Shown piece after piece: positions 26,098 through 36,662 of a stretch of 40,178 nucleotides of DNA. The stretch's first letter is position 1. Every line of letters starts with the position of its first letter. The DNA comes from Streptomyces sp. ISL-66 (GTDB lineage Bacteria > Actinomycetota > Actinomycetes > Streptomycetales > Streptomycetaceae): contig NZ_JAGGOW010000056.1 of assembly GCF_018614135.1 (NCBI RefSeq), positions 37,441 through 77,618 of the forward strand, given 5' to 3'. The position numbers were made by a program, and so were the translations under genes. The notes under the pieces were generated by a model. That model saw only the letters and a list, made by a program, of their open reading frames with translations, made no database searches and was not told the origin of the DNA.

Positions 26098-26688
26098 ATG
26101 TCGGACGACGCGGCCCCCTGGCTGATCGTGGGCCTGGGGAACCCGGGTGCGGAGTACGCGGGCAACCGCCACAACATCGGCTTCATGGTGGCCGATCTGC
26201 TGGCGGAGCGGATGCGCGGGAAGTTCAAGGCCCACAAGGCCCGCGCGCAGGTGGTCGAGGGCCGCATGGGTCCGCCCGGCCCGGCGAACCGGCGTGTGGT
26301 GCTGGCCAAGCCCCTGTCGTTCATGAACCTGTCCGGCGGTCCGGTGACGGCACTCAGGGACTTCTACAAGGTGCCGCTGGACCGGATCGTCGCGGTCCAC
26401 GACGAGCTGGACATCGATTATCCGACGCTGCGGCTGAAGCTGGGTGGCGGGGACAACGGCCACAACGGTCTGAAGTCGATGACGAAGTCGATGGGCCCGG
26501 ACTACCACCGGGTCCGGTGCGGGATCGGCCGGCCGCCGGGCCGGATGCAGGTCGCGGACTTCGTGCTGAAGGACTTCTCGTCCACGGAGCGCAAGGAGCT
26601 GGACTGGTTCGTGGACCGGGCGGCGGACTCGGTGGAGTGCCTCGTCCAGGAGGGTCTGGAGCGCGCGCAGTCGGCGTACAACTCCTGA
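26098..26688 (+). CDS. pth: Peptidyl-tRNA hydrolase
   Basis: This recycles peptidyl-tRNAs that drop off ribosomes. The 196-aa protein has [20 protein letters not shown] with catalytic H25, FMNLSG (N77), VHDELD (D102) and GHNGLKS (N123), all the active-site residues. ATG 26098 has AAGGAG 6 bases upstream. The in-frame TTG one codon earlier is not needed. Confidence 0.96.
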   Translation: MSDDAAPWLIVGLGNPGAEYAGNRHNIGFMVADLLAERMRGKFKAHKARAQVVEGRMGPPGPANRRVVLAKPLSFMNLSGGPVTALRDFYKVPLDRIVAVHDELDIDYPTLRLKLGGGDNGHNGLKSMTKSMGPDYHRVRCGIGRPPGRMQVADFVLKDFSSTERKELDWFVDRAADSVECLVQEGLERAQSAYNS

Positions 26689-26979
26689 TCGGCGAGCTCG
26701 GGGCCCAGCTGGGGAATGGCCTTGAGTCTCCAGTGCTGAAGGGCCGCCGGGCGCACGCTCGGCATCGAGAGCGGGGCCGGCGAGGAACTGATGGAGTTCA
26801 CCCGTCAGAGGGTGGCCGAGGCCAGGGAGGCGGGCATCGGCCCGCTCAGCGACAGGGCTCTCGGTATACCCCTGGCTCATCCAGGCCCTGCGAAATGACC
26901 GCGACGCATGGACACCACCGCCGGCCGCTGGTCGGAAAATCGGTGGCAGGCCCGGCCGGCCCATGGTGAAGATCGCGGC
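26689..26979 (+). other. Gap after pth with a possible gene remnant
   Basis: These 291 bases hold no intact gene. On the plus strand 26791-26898 encodes 35 residues (MEFTRQRVAEAREAGIGPL, SDRALGIPLAH...) with protein-like composition. The frame also continues upstream without a start codon to a TGA near 26740 (LGIESGAGEEL). It looks like the end of a decayed gene, but I cannot name it. No terminator for pth is obvious. Confidence 0.35.
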
Positions 26980-27537
26980 ATGGCCAACTTCCTGGAGACC
27001 GACCGGCTCGTCCTGCGCGCGTTCACGGTGGCCGACACCGACCACCTGCTCGCCCTGGACAACGACCCCGAGGTCATGCGCTTCATCAACGGTGGACGTC
27101 CCACCAGCCGCCAGGTGATCGAGACGCGGACCCTGCCCCGGCTCCTGCACGTTTACCCGTACTGGGAGACCCACGGTTACTGGGCCGCGCAGGAGAAGAC
27201 CACCGGCACCTTCCTGGGCTGGTTCGAGTTCCGGCCGTTGGAGGAGCACAGCACCGACGTGGAACTCGGTTACCGGTTGAACCGGGCGGCGTGGGGACGC
27301 GGTTACGCCACCGAGGGATCCCGGGCCCTGATCCGGAAGGGGTTCACGGAGCTGGAGGTCGAGCGGGTCACGGCGAACACGATGGCCGTCAACACCCGTT
27401 CCCGTCGTGTCATGGAGAAGTCGGGCCTGTCCTTCGTCCGGGACTTCACCGGGGACTGGCCGGAGGCGATCGAGGGCTCCGAGCACGGTGAAGTCGAGTA
27501 CGAACTCACCCGGACCGGGTGGGAACAGGCTCGATAG
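26980..27537 (+). CDS. GNAT acetyltransferase (RimJ/RimL-like)
   Basis: This 185-aa protein follows the ribosomal-protein-acetyltransferase type pattern: LETDRLVLRAFTVADTDHLLAL at the start, WAAQEKTTGTFLGWFEF, then ELGYRLNRAAWGRGYATEGSRALI, where R-G-Y-A-T-E-G binds acetyl-CoA. VTANTMAVNTRSRRVMEKSGLSF and a C-terminal YELTR follow. The acceptor may be a small amine, an antibiotic or a protein N terminus. I chose ATG 26980 because the fold begins there (MANFLETDRL); ATG 26908 would add 24 non-conserved residues. Confidence 0.88.
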   Translation: MANFLETDRLVLRAFTVADTDHLLALDNDPEVMRFINGGRPTSRQVIETRTLPRLLHVYPYWETHGYWAAQEKTTGTFLGWFEFRPLEEHSTDVELGYRLNRAAWGRGYATEGSRALIRKGFTELEVERVTANTMAVNTRSRRVMEKSGLSFVRDFTGDWPEAIEGSEHGEVEYELTRTGWEQAR

Positions 27538-27727
27538 ACGTCACGGCCGAATCCACAACGGCAGTGACGCGTTTGCTGTCGCTGGATCGTTATCCGCGAC
27601 CTTTGGTGTGCTGGAGCTGTTATGGGGCTGGAGGGGTCAAATCCGCCTTGACCGGCCGGGAGAACCGGAGTTGGCTACTCCGCCTCACCCCCCACTCCCA
27701 TCCATCCTCCCTGCTTTCGAAGTTGGT

Positions 27728-28459
27728 ATGCCCATGCGCGCCTTTGCTTCAACGGGTGTGGCCGTAACGGCGGCAGCCGTCGCCGTGCTGCTCGCCCCCG
27801 TCGCCCACGCCGCCCCTGCCGGGGACAACGGCAATGTGAAGATCCACGACGCGAAGACCGACGAGTGGCTGAAGAAGAACGAGCCCCACGTCTGCACCTT
27901 CTACCTCGACGGTTTCCAGTTCGACAGTGCCCAGCAGGTGACCTGGCGGATCGAGGCCTGGGCCCCGACCGCCGACGTGAAGGGAACCGAGGTGAAGTCC
28001 GGCTCGCTGAAGCTGGACGGGTCCGGTCACGAGCGCACCGAGGTCCTGAGCCTGGCCGACGGCCACTACAAGCTGTTCTGGAACTTCGACGGCGAGCACG
28101 GCCGGGCCAAGCACAAGGTGTTCTGGGTCGACTGCCCGGACGGGTCCACTCCCGGCCAGCCCGGCGCCACGCCGTCGGGTACGACCTCCGTGACCCCGTC
28201 CGGTTCGACGACCGTGTCCCCCTCGGTCAGCCCGTCCGGCAGCCCGTCCGGTAAGCCCTCGAGCAGCCCGTCGGTGCAGCCGTCCGGCTCCGCCGTCTCG
28301 CCTTCTCCGTCCGGGTCGGACGCCGCCACCACCGGCGGTGACCTGGCGAAGACGGGTTCCGACACCCCTGTCGGCCTGCTCGCCGGGGTGGCCGGCGTGC
28401 TGATCGCGGGCGGTGCCTTCCTGGTGATGCGCCGCCGCAAGGCCGGCGCCGAGGGCTGA
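27728..28459 (+). CDS. LAXTG-anchored surface protein
   Basis: This 243-aa exported protein has a signal peptide (1-28, ending AHA-A), a ~110-residue extracellular domain with two Cys (HVCTFYLDGFQF, FWVDCPDG) and a Ser/Pro/Thr-rich stalk (SVTPSGSTTVSPSVSPSGSPSG). The C-terminal sorting signal is LAKTG at about 206, a hydrophobic helix, then RRRKAG. Streptomyces class E sortases cut LAXTG and attach the protein to peptidoglycan. The folded domain's role is unknown, though small Streptomyces proteins with this domain are common. The start could also be the ATG two codons later; both lack a strong ribosome site. The 190 bases upstream show no gene. Confidence 0.88.
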   Translation: MPMRAFASTGVAVTAAAVAVLLAPVAHAAPAGDNGNVKIHDAKTDEWLKKNEPHVCTFYLDGFQFDSAQQVTWRIEAWAPTADVKGTEVKSGSLKLDGSGHERTEVLSLADGHYKLFWNFDGEHGRAKHKVFWVDCPDGSTPGQPGATPSGTTSVTPSGSTTVSPSVSPSGSPSGKPSSSPSVQPSGSAVSPSPSGSDAATTGGDLAKTGSDTPVGLLAGVAGVLIAGGAFLVMRRRKAGAEG

Positions 28460-28477
28460 GCCCCGTAGCTCCCTAAA

Positions 28478-28516
28478 ACGGCAGGGCCCCCGCACTTGGT
28501 GCGGGGGCCCTGTCGT
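28478..28516. terminator. Bidirectional terminator between the LAXTG gene and ppc
   Basis: An 18-bp stem with one mismatch/wobble (28478-28495 and 28499-28516) and a TTG loop. On the minus strand it is followed by TTTT (AAAA at 28475-28478), serving ppc; on the plus strand it serves the surface-protein gene. Confidence 0.88.
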
Positions 28517-28532
28517 CACGTACGCCGGGTTG

Positions 28533-31283
<2,751 letters not shown>

Positions 31284-31632
31284 AGGTGCGGCTCCTTGCA
31301 GTGTTTCGAGCGCTACGGGGAGGTGGGCCCCGGGGTGCGCGCGGCGGGTCGCCTCCCCAGACTCGTCCGGGTGGAGGCCCGCTGATGCGCAGCTCGGGCT
31401 GCCCGTGCGGACCGCGCTGTCCGACGACACCAGGATAGGTGTCCTGTCCTCGTGTCTCGTCCGGTGTGTCACCAGGCGGGACGGCCGGGCGCCTGCCCGG
31501 GCGCGAGCGGGGGCGCCTGCCCGGGCACGAGCTGGGGCGGGGGCGGATCGGGGGCCGGGTCGGGGCGCGGGCAGGGCGGGCCCGCGGATCCCCCGCGCGG
31601 GGCCCTCGGACACGGTGGCGGGCGCGCTCCTC

Positions 31633-31660
31633 TTGCCGCCCGCAGGACCTTTGCCATACT
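31633..31660 (+). promoter_or_regulatory. Putative desaturase promoter
   Basis: TTGCCG (31633-31638), 16 bases, CATACT (31655-31660). Transcription would start near 31667, within the tandem repeat that begins at 31660. This fits control by a repressor. Confidence 0.4.
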
Positions 31661-31689
31661 TACGTTGCCGTAGGTTACGCATCCGTAGG
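31660..31689. promoter_or_regulatory. Tandem 15-bp operator candidate upstream of the desaturase
   Basis: Two 15-bp units abut exactly: TTACG-ttgc-CGTAGG (31660-31674) and TTACG-catc-CGTAGG (31675-31689). Each has a TACG/CGTA dyad around a 4-base spacer. They lie 55 bp before the desaturase start and just downstream of the likely -10. The TetR-family gene behind the desaturase is the obvious candidate to bind them. Confidence 0.6.
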
Positions 31690-31744
31690 AAGCGTGGCCG
31701 GGTGGCGCGCCCGCCGAATCTCTCCTCACCCTCAGGGGACCTCC

Positions 31745-32725
31745 ATGACCATCAGTCCCGACGTGATCGAGGACGCCTCGTCGTCCGGCGACGCGTCCGT
31801 GCCGTCCGCGACCCTGGGCGGTGAGAGCAAGCGGTCCGTCGAGCAGCTGGCACTGCTGCTGTTCATCACGGTCCCCTTCCTCGCGCTGCTGGGGGCGATT
31901 CCGCTGGCCTGGGGCTGGGGGGTGAGCTGGCTGGACGTGGGCCTGATGGTCTTCATGTACTTCCTGGCGTGCCACGGGATCACGATCGGTTTCCACCGCT
32001 ACTTCACGCACGGTTCCTTCAAGGCGAAGCGGCCGCTGCGCATCGCGCTGGCGATCATGGGGTCGATGGCGGTGGAGGGGCCGCTGGTGCGCTGGGTGGC
32101 GGACCACCGCAAGCACCACAAGTACTCCGACCACGAGGGTGACCCGCATTCGCCGTGGCGGTTCGGCGAGACGCTCCCGGCGCTGATGAAGGGCCTGTGG
32201 TGGGCGCACATCGGCTGGCTCTTCGACGAGGAGCAGACCGATCAGCAGAAGTACGCCCCGGATCTGATCAAGGACCCGGCGATCCGGCGGATCTCGCGCG
32301 ACTTCGTCTTCTGGACGGTGTTCTCGCTGGCCATCCCGCCGATCGTCGGCGGCCTGGTGACGATGTCGTGGTGGGGCGCGTTCACGGCGTTCTTCTGGGG
32401 CTCCCTGGTCCGCGTCGCGCTGTTGCACCACGTGACGTGGTCGATCAATTCGATCTGTCACGCGGTGGGCAAGCGTCCGTTCAAGTCGCGGGACCGTTCG
32501 GGCAACGTGTGGTGGCTGGCGGTGCTCTCGTGCGGGGAGTCCTGGCACAACCTCCACCACGCCGACCCGACCTCGGCGCGGCACGGGGTGCTGCGCGGCC
32601 AGGTCGACTCCAGTGCGCGGCTGATCCGCTGGTTCGAACAGCTGGGATGGGCGTCGGACGTGCGCTGGCCGTCCGCGGCCCGGGTCGATGCCCGGCGCAA
32701 GGAAGAAGCGTCGAACGCGGCATGA
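31745..32725 (+). CDS. Acyl-CoA/fatty-acid desaturase
   Basis: This 326-aa membrane di-iron enzyme introduces a double bond into fatty acyl chains, probably delta-9, to tune membrane fluidity. All three His boxes are present: HRYFTH (84-89), HRKHH (121-125) and HNLHH (268-272), with hydrophobic pairs at ~35-80 and ~187-228. The ATG has AGGGGA upstream. A TetR-family gene overlaps its stop codon, so the two form an operon with probable feedback control. Confidence 0.93.
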   Translation: MTISPDVIEDASSSGDASVPSATLGGESKRSVEQLALLLFITVPFLALLGAIPLAWGWGVSWLDVGLMVFMYFLACHGITIGFHRYFTHGSFKAKRPLRIALAIMGSMAVEGPLVRWVADHRKHHKYSDHEGDPHSPWRFGETLPALMKGLWWAHIGWLFDEEQTDQQKYAPDLIKDPAIRRISRDFVFWTVFSLAIPPIVGGLVTMSWWGAFTAFFWGSLVRVALLHHVTWSINSICHAVGKRPFKSRDRSGNVWWLAVLSCGESWHNLHHADPTSARHGVLRGQVDSSARLIRWFEQLGWASDVRWPSAARVDARRKEEASNAA

Positions 32726-33396
32726 TGGGGGGCGTGGCGATCGACGGCAGTAGTTCCAGCAGCGACAAGCCCAGGCGGGGCCGCCGGGTCCGGATGACGG
32801 GCGCCGAGCGGCGCCAGCAACTGCTGGACATCGGCCGCATCCTGTTCGCCGAGAAGGGCTTCGAAGGCACGTCGGTGGAGGAGATCGCGGCGAAGGCCGG
32901 GGTGTCCAAGCCGGTGGTGTACGAGCACTTCGGCGGCAAGGAGGGCCTCTACGCGGTCGTCGTGGACCGGGAGATGCGGCAGTTGCTGGACGGGGTGACG
33001 GGCGCGCTGACGGCCGGGCACCCGCGGGAGCTGCTGGAGCAGGCGGCGTTCGCGCTGCTGGACTACATCGAGAACTACACGGACGGTTTCCGGATCCTGG
33101 TCCGTGATTCCCCGGTCGCCCAGTCGACGGGCACCTTCGCCTCGCTGATCAGCGATATCGCCACGCAGGTCGAGGACATCCTGGGGCTGGAGTTCAAGGC
33201 CCGCGGCTTCGATCCGAAGCTGGCCCCGCTGTACGCGCAGGCGCTGGTGGGCATGGTGGCGCTGACCGGCCAGTGGTGGTTGGAGACGCGCCGGCCGAAG
33301 AAGGCGGAGGTGGCGGCGCACCTGGTGAATCTGGCCTGGCACGGGCTGGAGAACCTGGAGGCCAAGCCCCGGCTGGTGGGCCACCGCAAGAGCTGA
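32722..33396 (+). CDS. TetR-family regulator, probably of the desaturase
   Basis: This 224-aa protein has an N-terminal TetR DNA-binding domain (RRQQLLDIGRILFAEKGFEGTSVEEIAAKAGVSKPVVYEHFGGKEGLYA, about residues 30-80) and an all-helical ligand domain. The start is uncertain. ATG 32722 overlaps the desaturase stop as ATGA; ATG 32725 and GTG 32734 are close alternatives. Its place in the desaturase operon and the tandem dyads upstream suggest autorepression in response to an acyl ligand. Confidence 0.9.
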   Translation: MMGGVAIDGSSSSSDKPRRGRRVRMTGAERRQQLLDIGRILFAEKGFEGTSVEEIAAKAGVSKPVVYEHFGGKEGLYAVVVDREMRQLLDGVTGALTAGHPRELLEQAAFALLDYIENYTDGFRILVRDSPVAQSTGTFASLISDIATQVEDILGLEFKARGFDPKLAPLYAQALVGMVALTGQWWLETRRPKKAEVAAHLVNLAWHGLENLEAKPRLVGHRKS

Positions 33397-33447
33397 GTCG
33401 CACAGAGGCGTAGCGGCCCGTGCGAGTGGACGAGCGTGCGAGTGGAA

Positions 33448-33491
33448 CGACGGCGCCCCGTCACCGGTTTTCCGGTGGCGGGGCGCCGTCG
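33448..33491. terminator. Strong bidirectional terminator
   Basis: A 20-bp stem with one G-T pair (33448-33467 and 33472-33491) and a TTTT loop between the TetR gene and the converging VOC gene. It is the longest uninterrupted stem in the window. Confidence 0.9.
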
Positions 33492-33507
33492 CGCGTGGCG
33501 GCTCCCC

Positions 33508-33888
33508 TCAGCGGGCGAGGGGCTGCGAGCGGTGCGGTTCCAGGAATTCCAGCCTGTTCCCGACCGGGTCCCGCGAGTAGAAGCGGCGGTGTCCCGGCAG
33601 GTCGTCGTCCCAGACCACCTGGGCGCCGCGCTCTTGAAGTCTGCTCGCGTAGGCCTCGATGCCGGTGACCCTGAGCCCGGGGTGCGCCTTGCGGGCGGGA
33701 CGGAAGTCGTCCTCCACCCCGAGGTGGAGCTGTACGGGTCCGGCGGCGAACCAGCAGCCGCCGCGTGCCGCGAGCACCGGCGGTTTGGGGATCTCGGTCA
33801 TGCCGAGGACGTGCGTGTAGTACGCGCGGAGGCGGTCTTCCGAGCCGGGCGGCGCGGCGAGCTGTACGTGGTCGACTGCGGCGAGCAC
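33508..33888 (-). CDS. VOC (glyoxalase/dioxygenase-fold) protein
   Basis: This 126-aa single VOC-fold protein begins AAVDHVQLAAPPGSEDRLRAYYTHVLGM and ends GHRRFYSRDPVGNRLEFLEP. It has the family's H in DHVQL, H in VQLHLG and E in RLEFLE as probable metal ligands. Members include glyoxalases, fosfomycin-type resistance enzymes and dioxygenases, and the substrate cannot be read. GTG 33888 has a perfect AAGGAGG 7 bases upstream, within the tam 3' end, so it is co-transcribed and co-translated with tam. Confidence 0.9.
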   Translation of the reverse strand: MLAAVDHVQLAAPPGSEDRLRAYYTHVLGMTEIPKPPVLAARGGCWFAAGPVQLHLGVEDDFRPARKAHPGLRVTGIEAYASRLQERGAQVVWDDDLPGHRRFYSRDPVGNRLEFLEPHRSQPLAR

Positions 33889-33890
33889 GG

Positions 33891-34748
33891 TCAGGCCTCC
33901 TTGCGGGCCAGGGCGAAGATGCGCCGGAACGGGAAGACGGTGCCCCGGGGACCCTGCGGGTAGGCCCGGCGTAGCTGGGTGCGGTATTCGCCGATGAAGG
34001 CGGCGACGGCTTCCTCGTCGTCTCCGAGCGCGGTGAGCACGGGGCGCAGGGCGGTGCCCTTGACCCAGTCCAGTACGGGGTCGGGTCCTTCGAGCAGTTG
34101 GTGGTAGGTGGTCTCCCAGACGTCGGCGTCGCATCCGAGCTCGGTGAACCGCTCCAGGTACCCCTCGGGTTCGAGGATGTGGACGTAGCGGGCCCCGTGT
34201 CCGGCGAGCCGGGCCCGCCAGCGGGGGGTGTCGCACAGGTCGGCGAGGAGCCGGTGGCTGGGGGCGTTGAAGTTGCCGGGGATCTGGAAGGCGAAGGTGC
34301 CGCCGGGGCGCAGTGCGTTGATCCAGGCGGCGAAGGAGCCGGCGTGGCCGGGGACCCATTGGAGGGCGGCGTTGGAGACGATCAGGTCGTAGGGCTTCTC
34401 GGGGAGCCAGTCGGCCAGGTCCGCGCGGTGGAAGTCGAGGAGCCCGCCGCCGCTGGTGGGGCCGGCGTACTCGGCGCTCGCGCGGTGGAGCATCTCGGGG
34501 GAAAGGTCGTATCCGGTGATGTGGGCCTCGGGCCAGCGCTCCGCGATGAGCGCGGTGACGTTGCCGGGGCCGCAGCCGAGGTCGGCGATGCGCGCGGGCC
34601 GGGTGGGGAGCTCCGGTATGCGGGTCAGCAGGTCGAGGAAGGGGCGGGCGCGGTGGCCCGCGTGCCGCAGGTATTGCTGTGGGTCCCAGGTGGGTGCGGA
34701 GGGTGAGGTGTGTACGACGGGTCCGGCGGACGCGATATCGGAATGCAT
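33891..34748 (-). CDS. tam: Trans-aconitate 2-methyltransferase
   Basis: This uses SAM to methylate trans-aconitate, an inhibitor of aconitase formed spontaneously from cis-aconitate. The 285-aa protein has W-D-P-QQYL, ADLGCGPGNVTALIAERWPEAHITGYDLSPEML (SAM motif I), SNAALQWVPGH and GTFAFQIPGNFNAPSH, which follow the Tam family closely. It is a little longer than the E. coli enzyme owing to an N-terminal extension. The ATG has AGGAGG 7 bases upstream. Divergence from a MarR-type gene matches the tam/tamR arrangement described in S. coelicolor, where TamR responds to aconitate and citrate. Confidence 0.92.
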   Translation of the reverse strand: MHSDIASAGPVVHTSPSAPTWDPQQYLRHAGHRARPFLDLLTRIPELPTRPARIADLGCGPGNVTALIAERWPEAHITGYDLSPEMLHRASAEYAGPTSGGGLLDFHRADLADWLPEKPYDLIVSNAALQWVPGHAGSFAAWINALRPGGTFAFQIPGNFNAPSHRLLADLCDTPRWRARLAGHGARYVHILEPEGYLERFTELGCDADVWETTYHQLLEGPDPVLDWVKGTALRPVLTALGDDEEAVAAFIGEYRTQLRRAYPQGPRGTVFPFRRIFALARKEA

Positions 34749-34829
34749 GTTCGATCCTCCTGGCTGGCACTGCGATCAGAAGCGGAATGGTGCTCCGGAC
34801 CCCTCCATGCCCCATGGTCACCCCAACTA

Positions 34830-34878
34830 TATCTCGACATCAAGATACATGACATCGAGATACTCGACCTGAAGAGAC
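34830..34878. promoter_or_regulatory. Three-unit TamR-type operator between tam and tamR
   Basis: Three 13-mers occur with an exact 15-bp period: GACATCAAGATAC (34836-34848), GACATCGAGATAC (34851-34863) and GACCTGAAGAGAC (34866-34878). The first is also the right part of an imperfect palindrome TATCTCGAC/ATCAAGATA (34830-34847, 7 of 9 pairs), the kind of site MarR proteins bind. It is the most AT-rich stretch between the two genes. Confidence 0.65.
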
Positions 34879-34897
34879 TTCATGTCGACAGACCCCC

Positions 34898-34903
34898 TAC
34901 AAT
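34898..34903 (+). promoter_or_regulatory. -10 box of tamR, likely leaderless start
   Basis: TACAAT (34898-34903) lies 7 bases before ATG 34911, placing the transcription start at or beside the A of the start codon. No ribosome site precedes that ATG. No good -35 is seen. Confidence 0.5.
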
Positions 34904-34910
34904 GATCGGC

Positions 34911-35408
34911 ATGGAGGACGAGGTCGACCGACTGGTCGCGGCATGGCGGCGGGAACGCCCTGACCTCGACGTGGAACCACTCGAGGTGCTCAGCCGCGTC
35001 AGCAGGCTCGCGCGCCACCTCGACCGCGCCCGCAGGCTGGCCTTCTCCGAGCACGGCCTGGAGCCGTGGGAGTTCGACGTGCTGACCTCGCTGCGTCGCG
35101 CGGGAGCGCCGTACCAGCTTTCCCCGGGCCAGCTGTTGACCCAGACCCTGGTCACCTCCGGCACCATGACCAACCGCATCGACCGGCTCGCCAAGAAGGG
35201 CCTCGTCGAGCGGCTGCCCGACCCCAACGACCGGCGCGGGGTGCTGGTCCGCCTGACTCCCGAGGGCCGCGACCGCGCCGACCAGGCGCTGGCCGGGCTG
35301 CTCGCCCAGGAGCGGGCGATCCTGGGCAAGCTCTCGCGTACTCAGCGCGGCGATCTCGCCGCGCTGCTACGCCAGTTGACCGCTCCGTTCGACAACCTCC
35401 CCGGCTAG
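34911..35408 (+). CDS. tamR: MarR-family regulator TamR
   Basis: This 165-aa MarR protein has a helical N terminus, a winged helix (EFDVLTSLRRAGAPYQLSPGQLL, LVTSGTMTNRIDRLAKKGLVERLPDPNDRRGVLVRLT at about 55-115) and a C-terminal dimer helix. The DxR wing (PDPNDRRG) is intact. Divergence from tam and the repeats between them support the TamR identity. TamR of S. coelicolor controls tam and TCA-cycle genes in response to aconitate/citrate. ATG 34902 is three codons upstream, but it lies within the -10 box. The last 42 bases overlap the converging response-regulator gene. Confidence 0.85.
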   Translation: MEDEVDRLVAAWRRERPDLDVEPLEVLSRVSRLARHLDRARRLAFSEHGLEPWEFDVLTSLRRAGAPYQLSPGQLLTQTLVTSGTMTNRIDRLAKKGLVERLPDPNDRRGVLVRLTPEGRDRADQALAGLLAQERAILGKLSRTQRGDLAALLRQLTAPFDNLPG

Positions 35409-36155
35409 ACCGGCCCCGGGCAGCCCCGGCAGGTCCGCGGGGCGGACGCCCGCCCGCCGGGCCAGGGCGACCGCCGCGAGCGTGGAGTGCACGCCGAGTT
35501 TGCCCAGCACGTTCTGCATGTGGGTACGGACGGTGTGCGGGGAGAGGAACAGCCGCGCCGCCACGTCCTTGCGGCCCAGCCCCGCCACCATGCAGCGCAG
35601 CACCTCGTGCTCCCGGGGCGTCAGCGACTCCACGAGCCGCTCGCTGTCCGTACGGTGCTTGCGCGCGGCGGTCAGTTCACGGAGGACTCCGGTGAGCAGC
35701 GCGGGCGGAAGGTGGGTCTCCTCGCGCAGGACTCCGCGGATGACGGCCAGGAGCCGCGAGAGCGAGCAGTCCTTCGCCACCCACCCACAGGCCCCTGCCT
35801 GGAGCGCCAGGGCGGCCCGGCGGGGATCGTCGCGCTCGGCGAGGACGATGGTGCGGACCCCGGGGTGGGACACCCGTACGCCCGCCACCAGTGCGATCCC
35901 GTCGGCGCCGGGCGGGGCTCCGGAGCCGGACTCCCGCTGGGCGGGTACGGCTGCGCCGACGGCGGTGAGGTCGGCGTCGACGAGGAGCACGTCGAAGCGG
36001 CGGCCCTCGGCGACGGCGCGTTCGAGGCAGCGCAGTGCTGCCGGGCCGCTGCCGGCCGCGGACACGTCCACGTCGGGTTCGGCCGCGAGTGCGGCGGCGA
36101 GAGATTCGGCGAAGATGCGGTGATCGTCGACCACGAGTACCCGGATACGGACCAC
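35367..36155 (-). CDS. LuxR/NarL-family response regulator (orphan)
   Basis: This 262-aa protein has a receiver domain with acidic pair D10-D11, phosphoacceptor D60 (LLVDADL) and K128 (WVAKDC), so it should be phosphorylatable. A ~15-residue insert (VPAQRESGSGAPPG) follows the active Asp. The C-terminal LuxR HTH is LTPREHEVLRCMVAGLGRKDVAARLFLSPHTVRTHMQNVLGKLGV. GTG 36155 is the start that begins the receiver fold; the frame is open further but without conserved sequence. No kinase is adjacent. Its 3' end overlaps tamR tail to tail. Confidence 0.9.
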   Translation of the reverse strand: MVRIRVLVVDDHRIFAESLAAALAAEPDVDVSAAGSGPAALRCLERAVAEGRRFDVLLVDADLTAVGAAVPAQRESGSGAPPGADGIALVAGVRVSHPGVRTIVLAERDDPRRAALALQAGACGWVAKDCSLSRLLAVIRGVLREETHLPPALLTGVLRELTAARKHRTDSERLVESLTPREHEVLRCMVAGLGRKDVAARLFLSPHTVRTHMQNVLGKLGVHSTLAAVALARRAGVRPADLPGLPGAGLAGEVVERSGQLA

Positions 36156-36662
36156 GAAACCCCCAAGGGTCGGGGAACGGACGGCTGCGGGTACGGCGCC
36201 CGGACCGGGTGATCCGCAGTCGCCTCGGCCGCCGCCGTGACATCTCTGCACTACCCCGGACCGGACGTCGTACCCGACTTGTCTCGACCCCTGAATCAAC
36301 ACCGGCCCCCACCGGTGTCACGCATCAGCGTAGGCCCGAGGCGGCTCGTGGTTGGCCGAATCGCAGAAGTTTTCCGAGCGATTTTCCGGCGGGAGGCGCG
36401 TGAGGGCACTTTGTGGTGGCTTGAAATCGACTGCGCGGACGGCCCGGAAGGACCCTTCCGTGCAGGCGTGTGCCACGGGCAGTTGCACTGGATCCCTTTC
36501 ACCCGGCGCGCGCACGCCGGGCGCCCGCGCAAAGCGCCCGCGGACGGCGCGCTCCGGAGATGCGCACGCCCCTGACCGGGCCGGGCGCGGAAAGGCGGAA
36601 AGAGCGGAAAAGCAGAGGCCCCCGCACCACGAGGGGCGCGGGGGCCGGGGGCCGCGAACGGG
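36156..36662. other. Long intergenic region between a response regulator and galE
   Basis: Of these 507 bases, 36156-36600 show no convincing gene. Frames of 60-110 codons exist on both strands but have mixed codon bias and no clear start. A 7-bp hairpin ACACCGG/CCGGTGT is at 36299-36318. The composition falls in GC around 36350-36440. The right end holds the galE terminator. Confidence 0.45.
36617..36646 (-). terminator. galE terminator
   Basis: GGCCCCCGC / GCGGGGGCC, a 9-bp stem 17 bases beyond the galE stop, followed on the minus strand by CTCTGCTTTTCC, a T-rich tail. Confidence 0.8.

Larger units (their letters stand above)
31284..31744. other. Divergent region between ppc and the desaturase gene
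   Basis: These 461 bases contain no convincing gene. The left part should hold the ppc promoter. GGGCGCCTGCCCGGGC is present twice in tandem (31487-31502 and 31511-31526, 24-base period), each copy nearly self-complementary. The right end holds the desaturase promoter and a tandem operator (listed separately). Confidence 0.5.

Noticed and set aside
31487..31526. Two GGGCGCCTGCCCGGGC copies as a terminator or repeat element
   Set aside because: Only two copies with a 24-base period in a very GC-rich stretch; the symmetry may be composition-driven, so it is noted in the intergenic entry only.
36237..36575. A 112-codon plus-strand frame in the long gap before galE
   Set aside because: Poor codon bias at its start, no ribosome site, no familiar motif.
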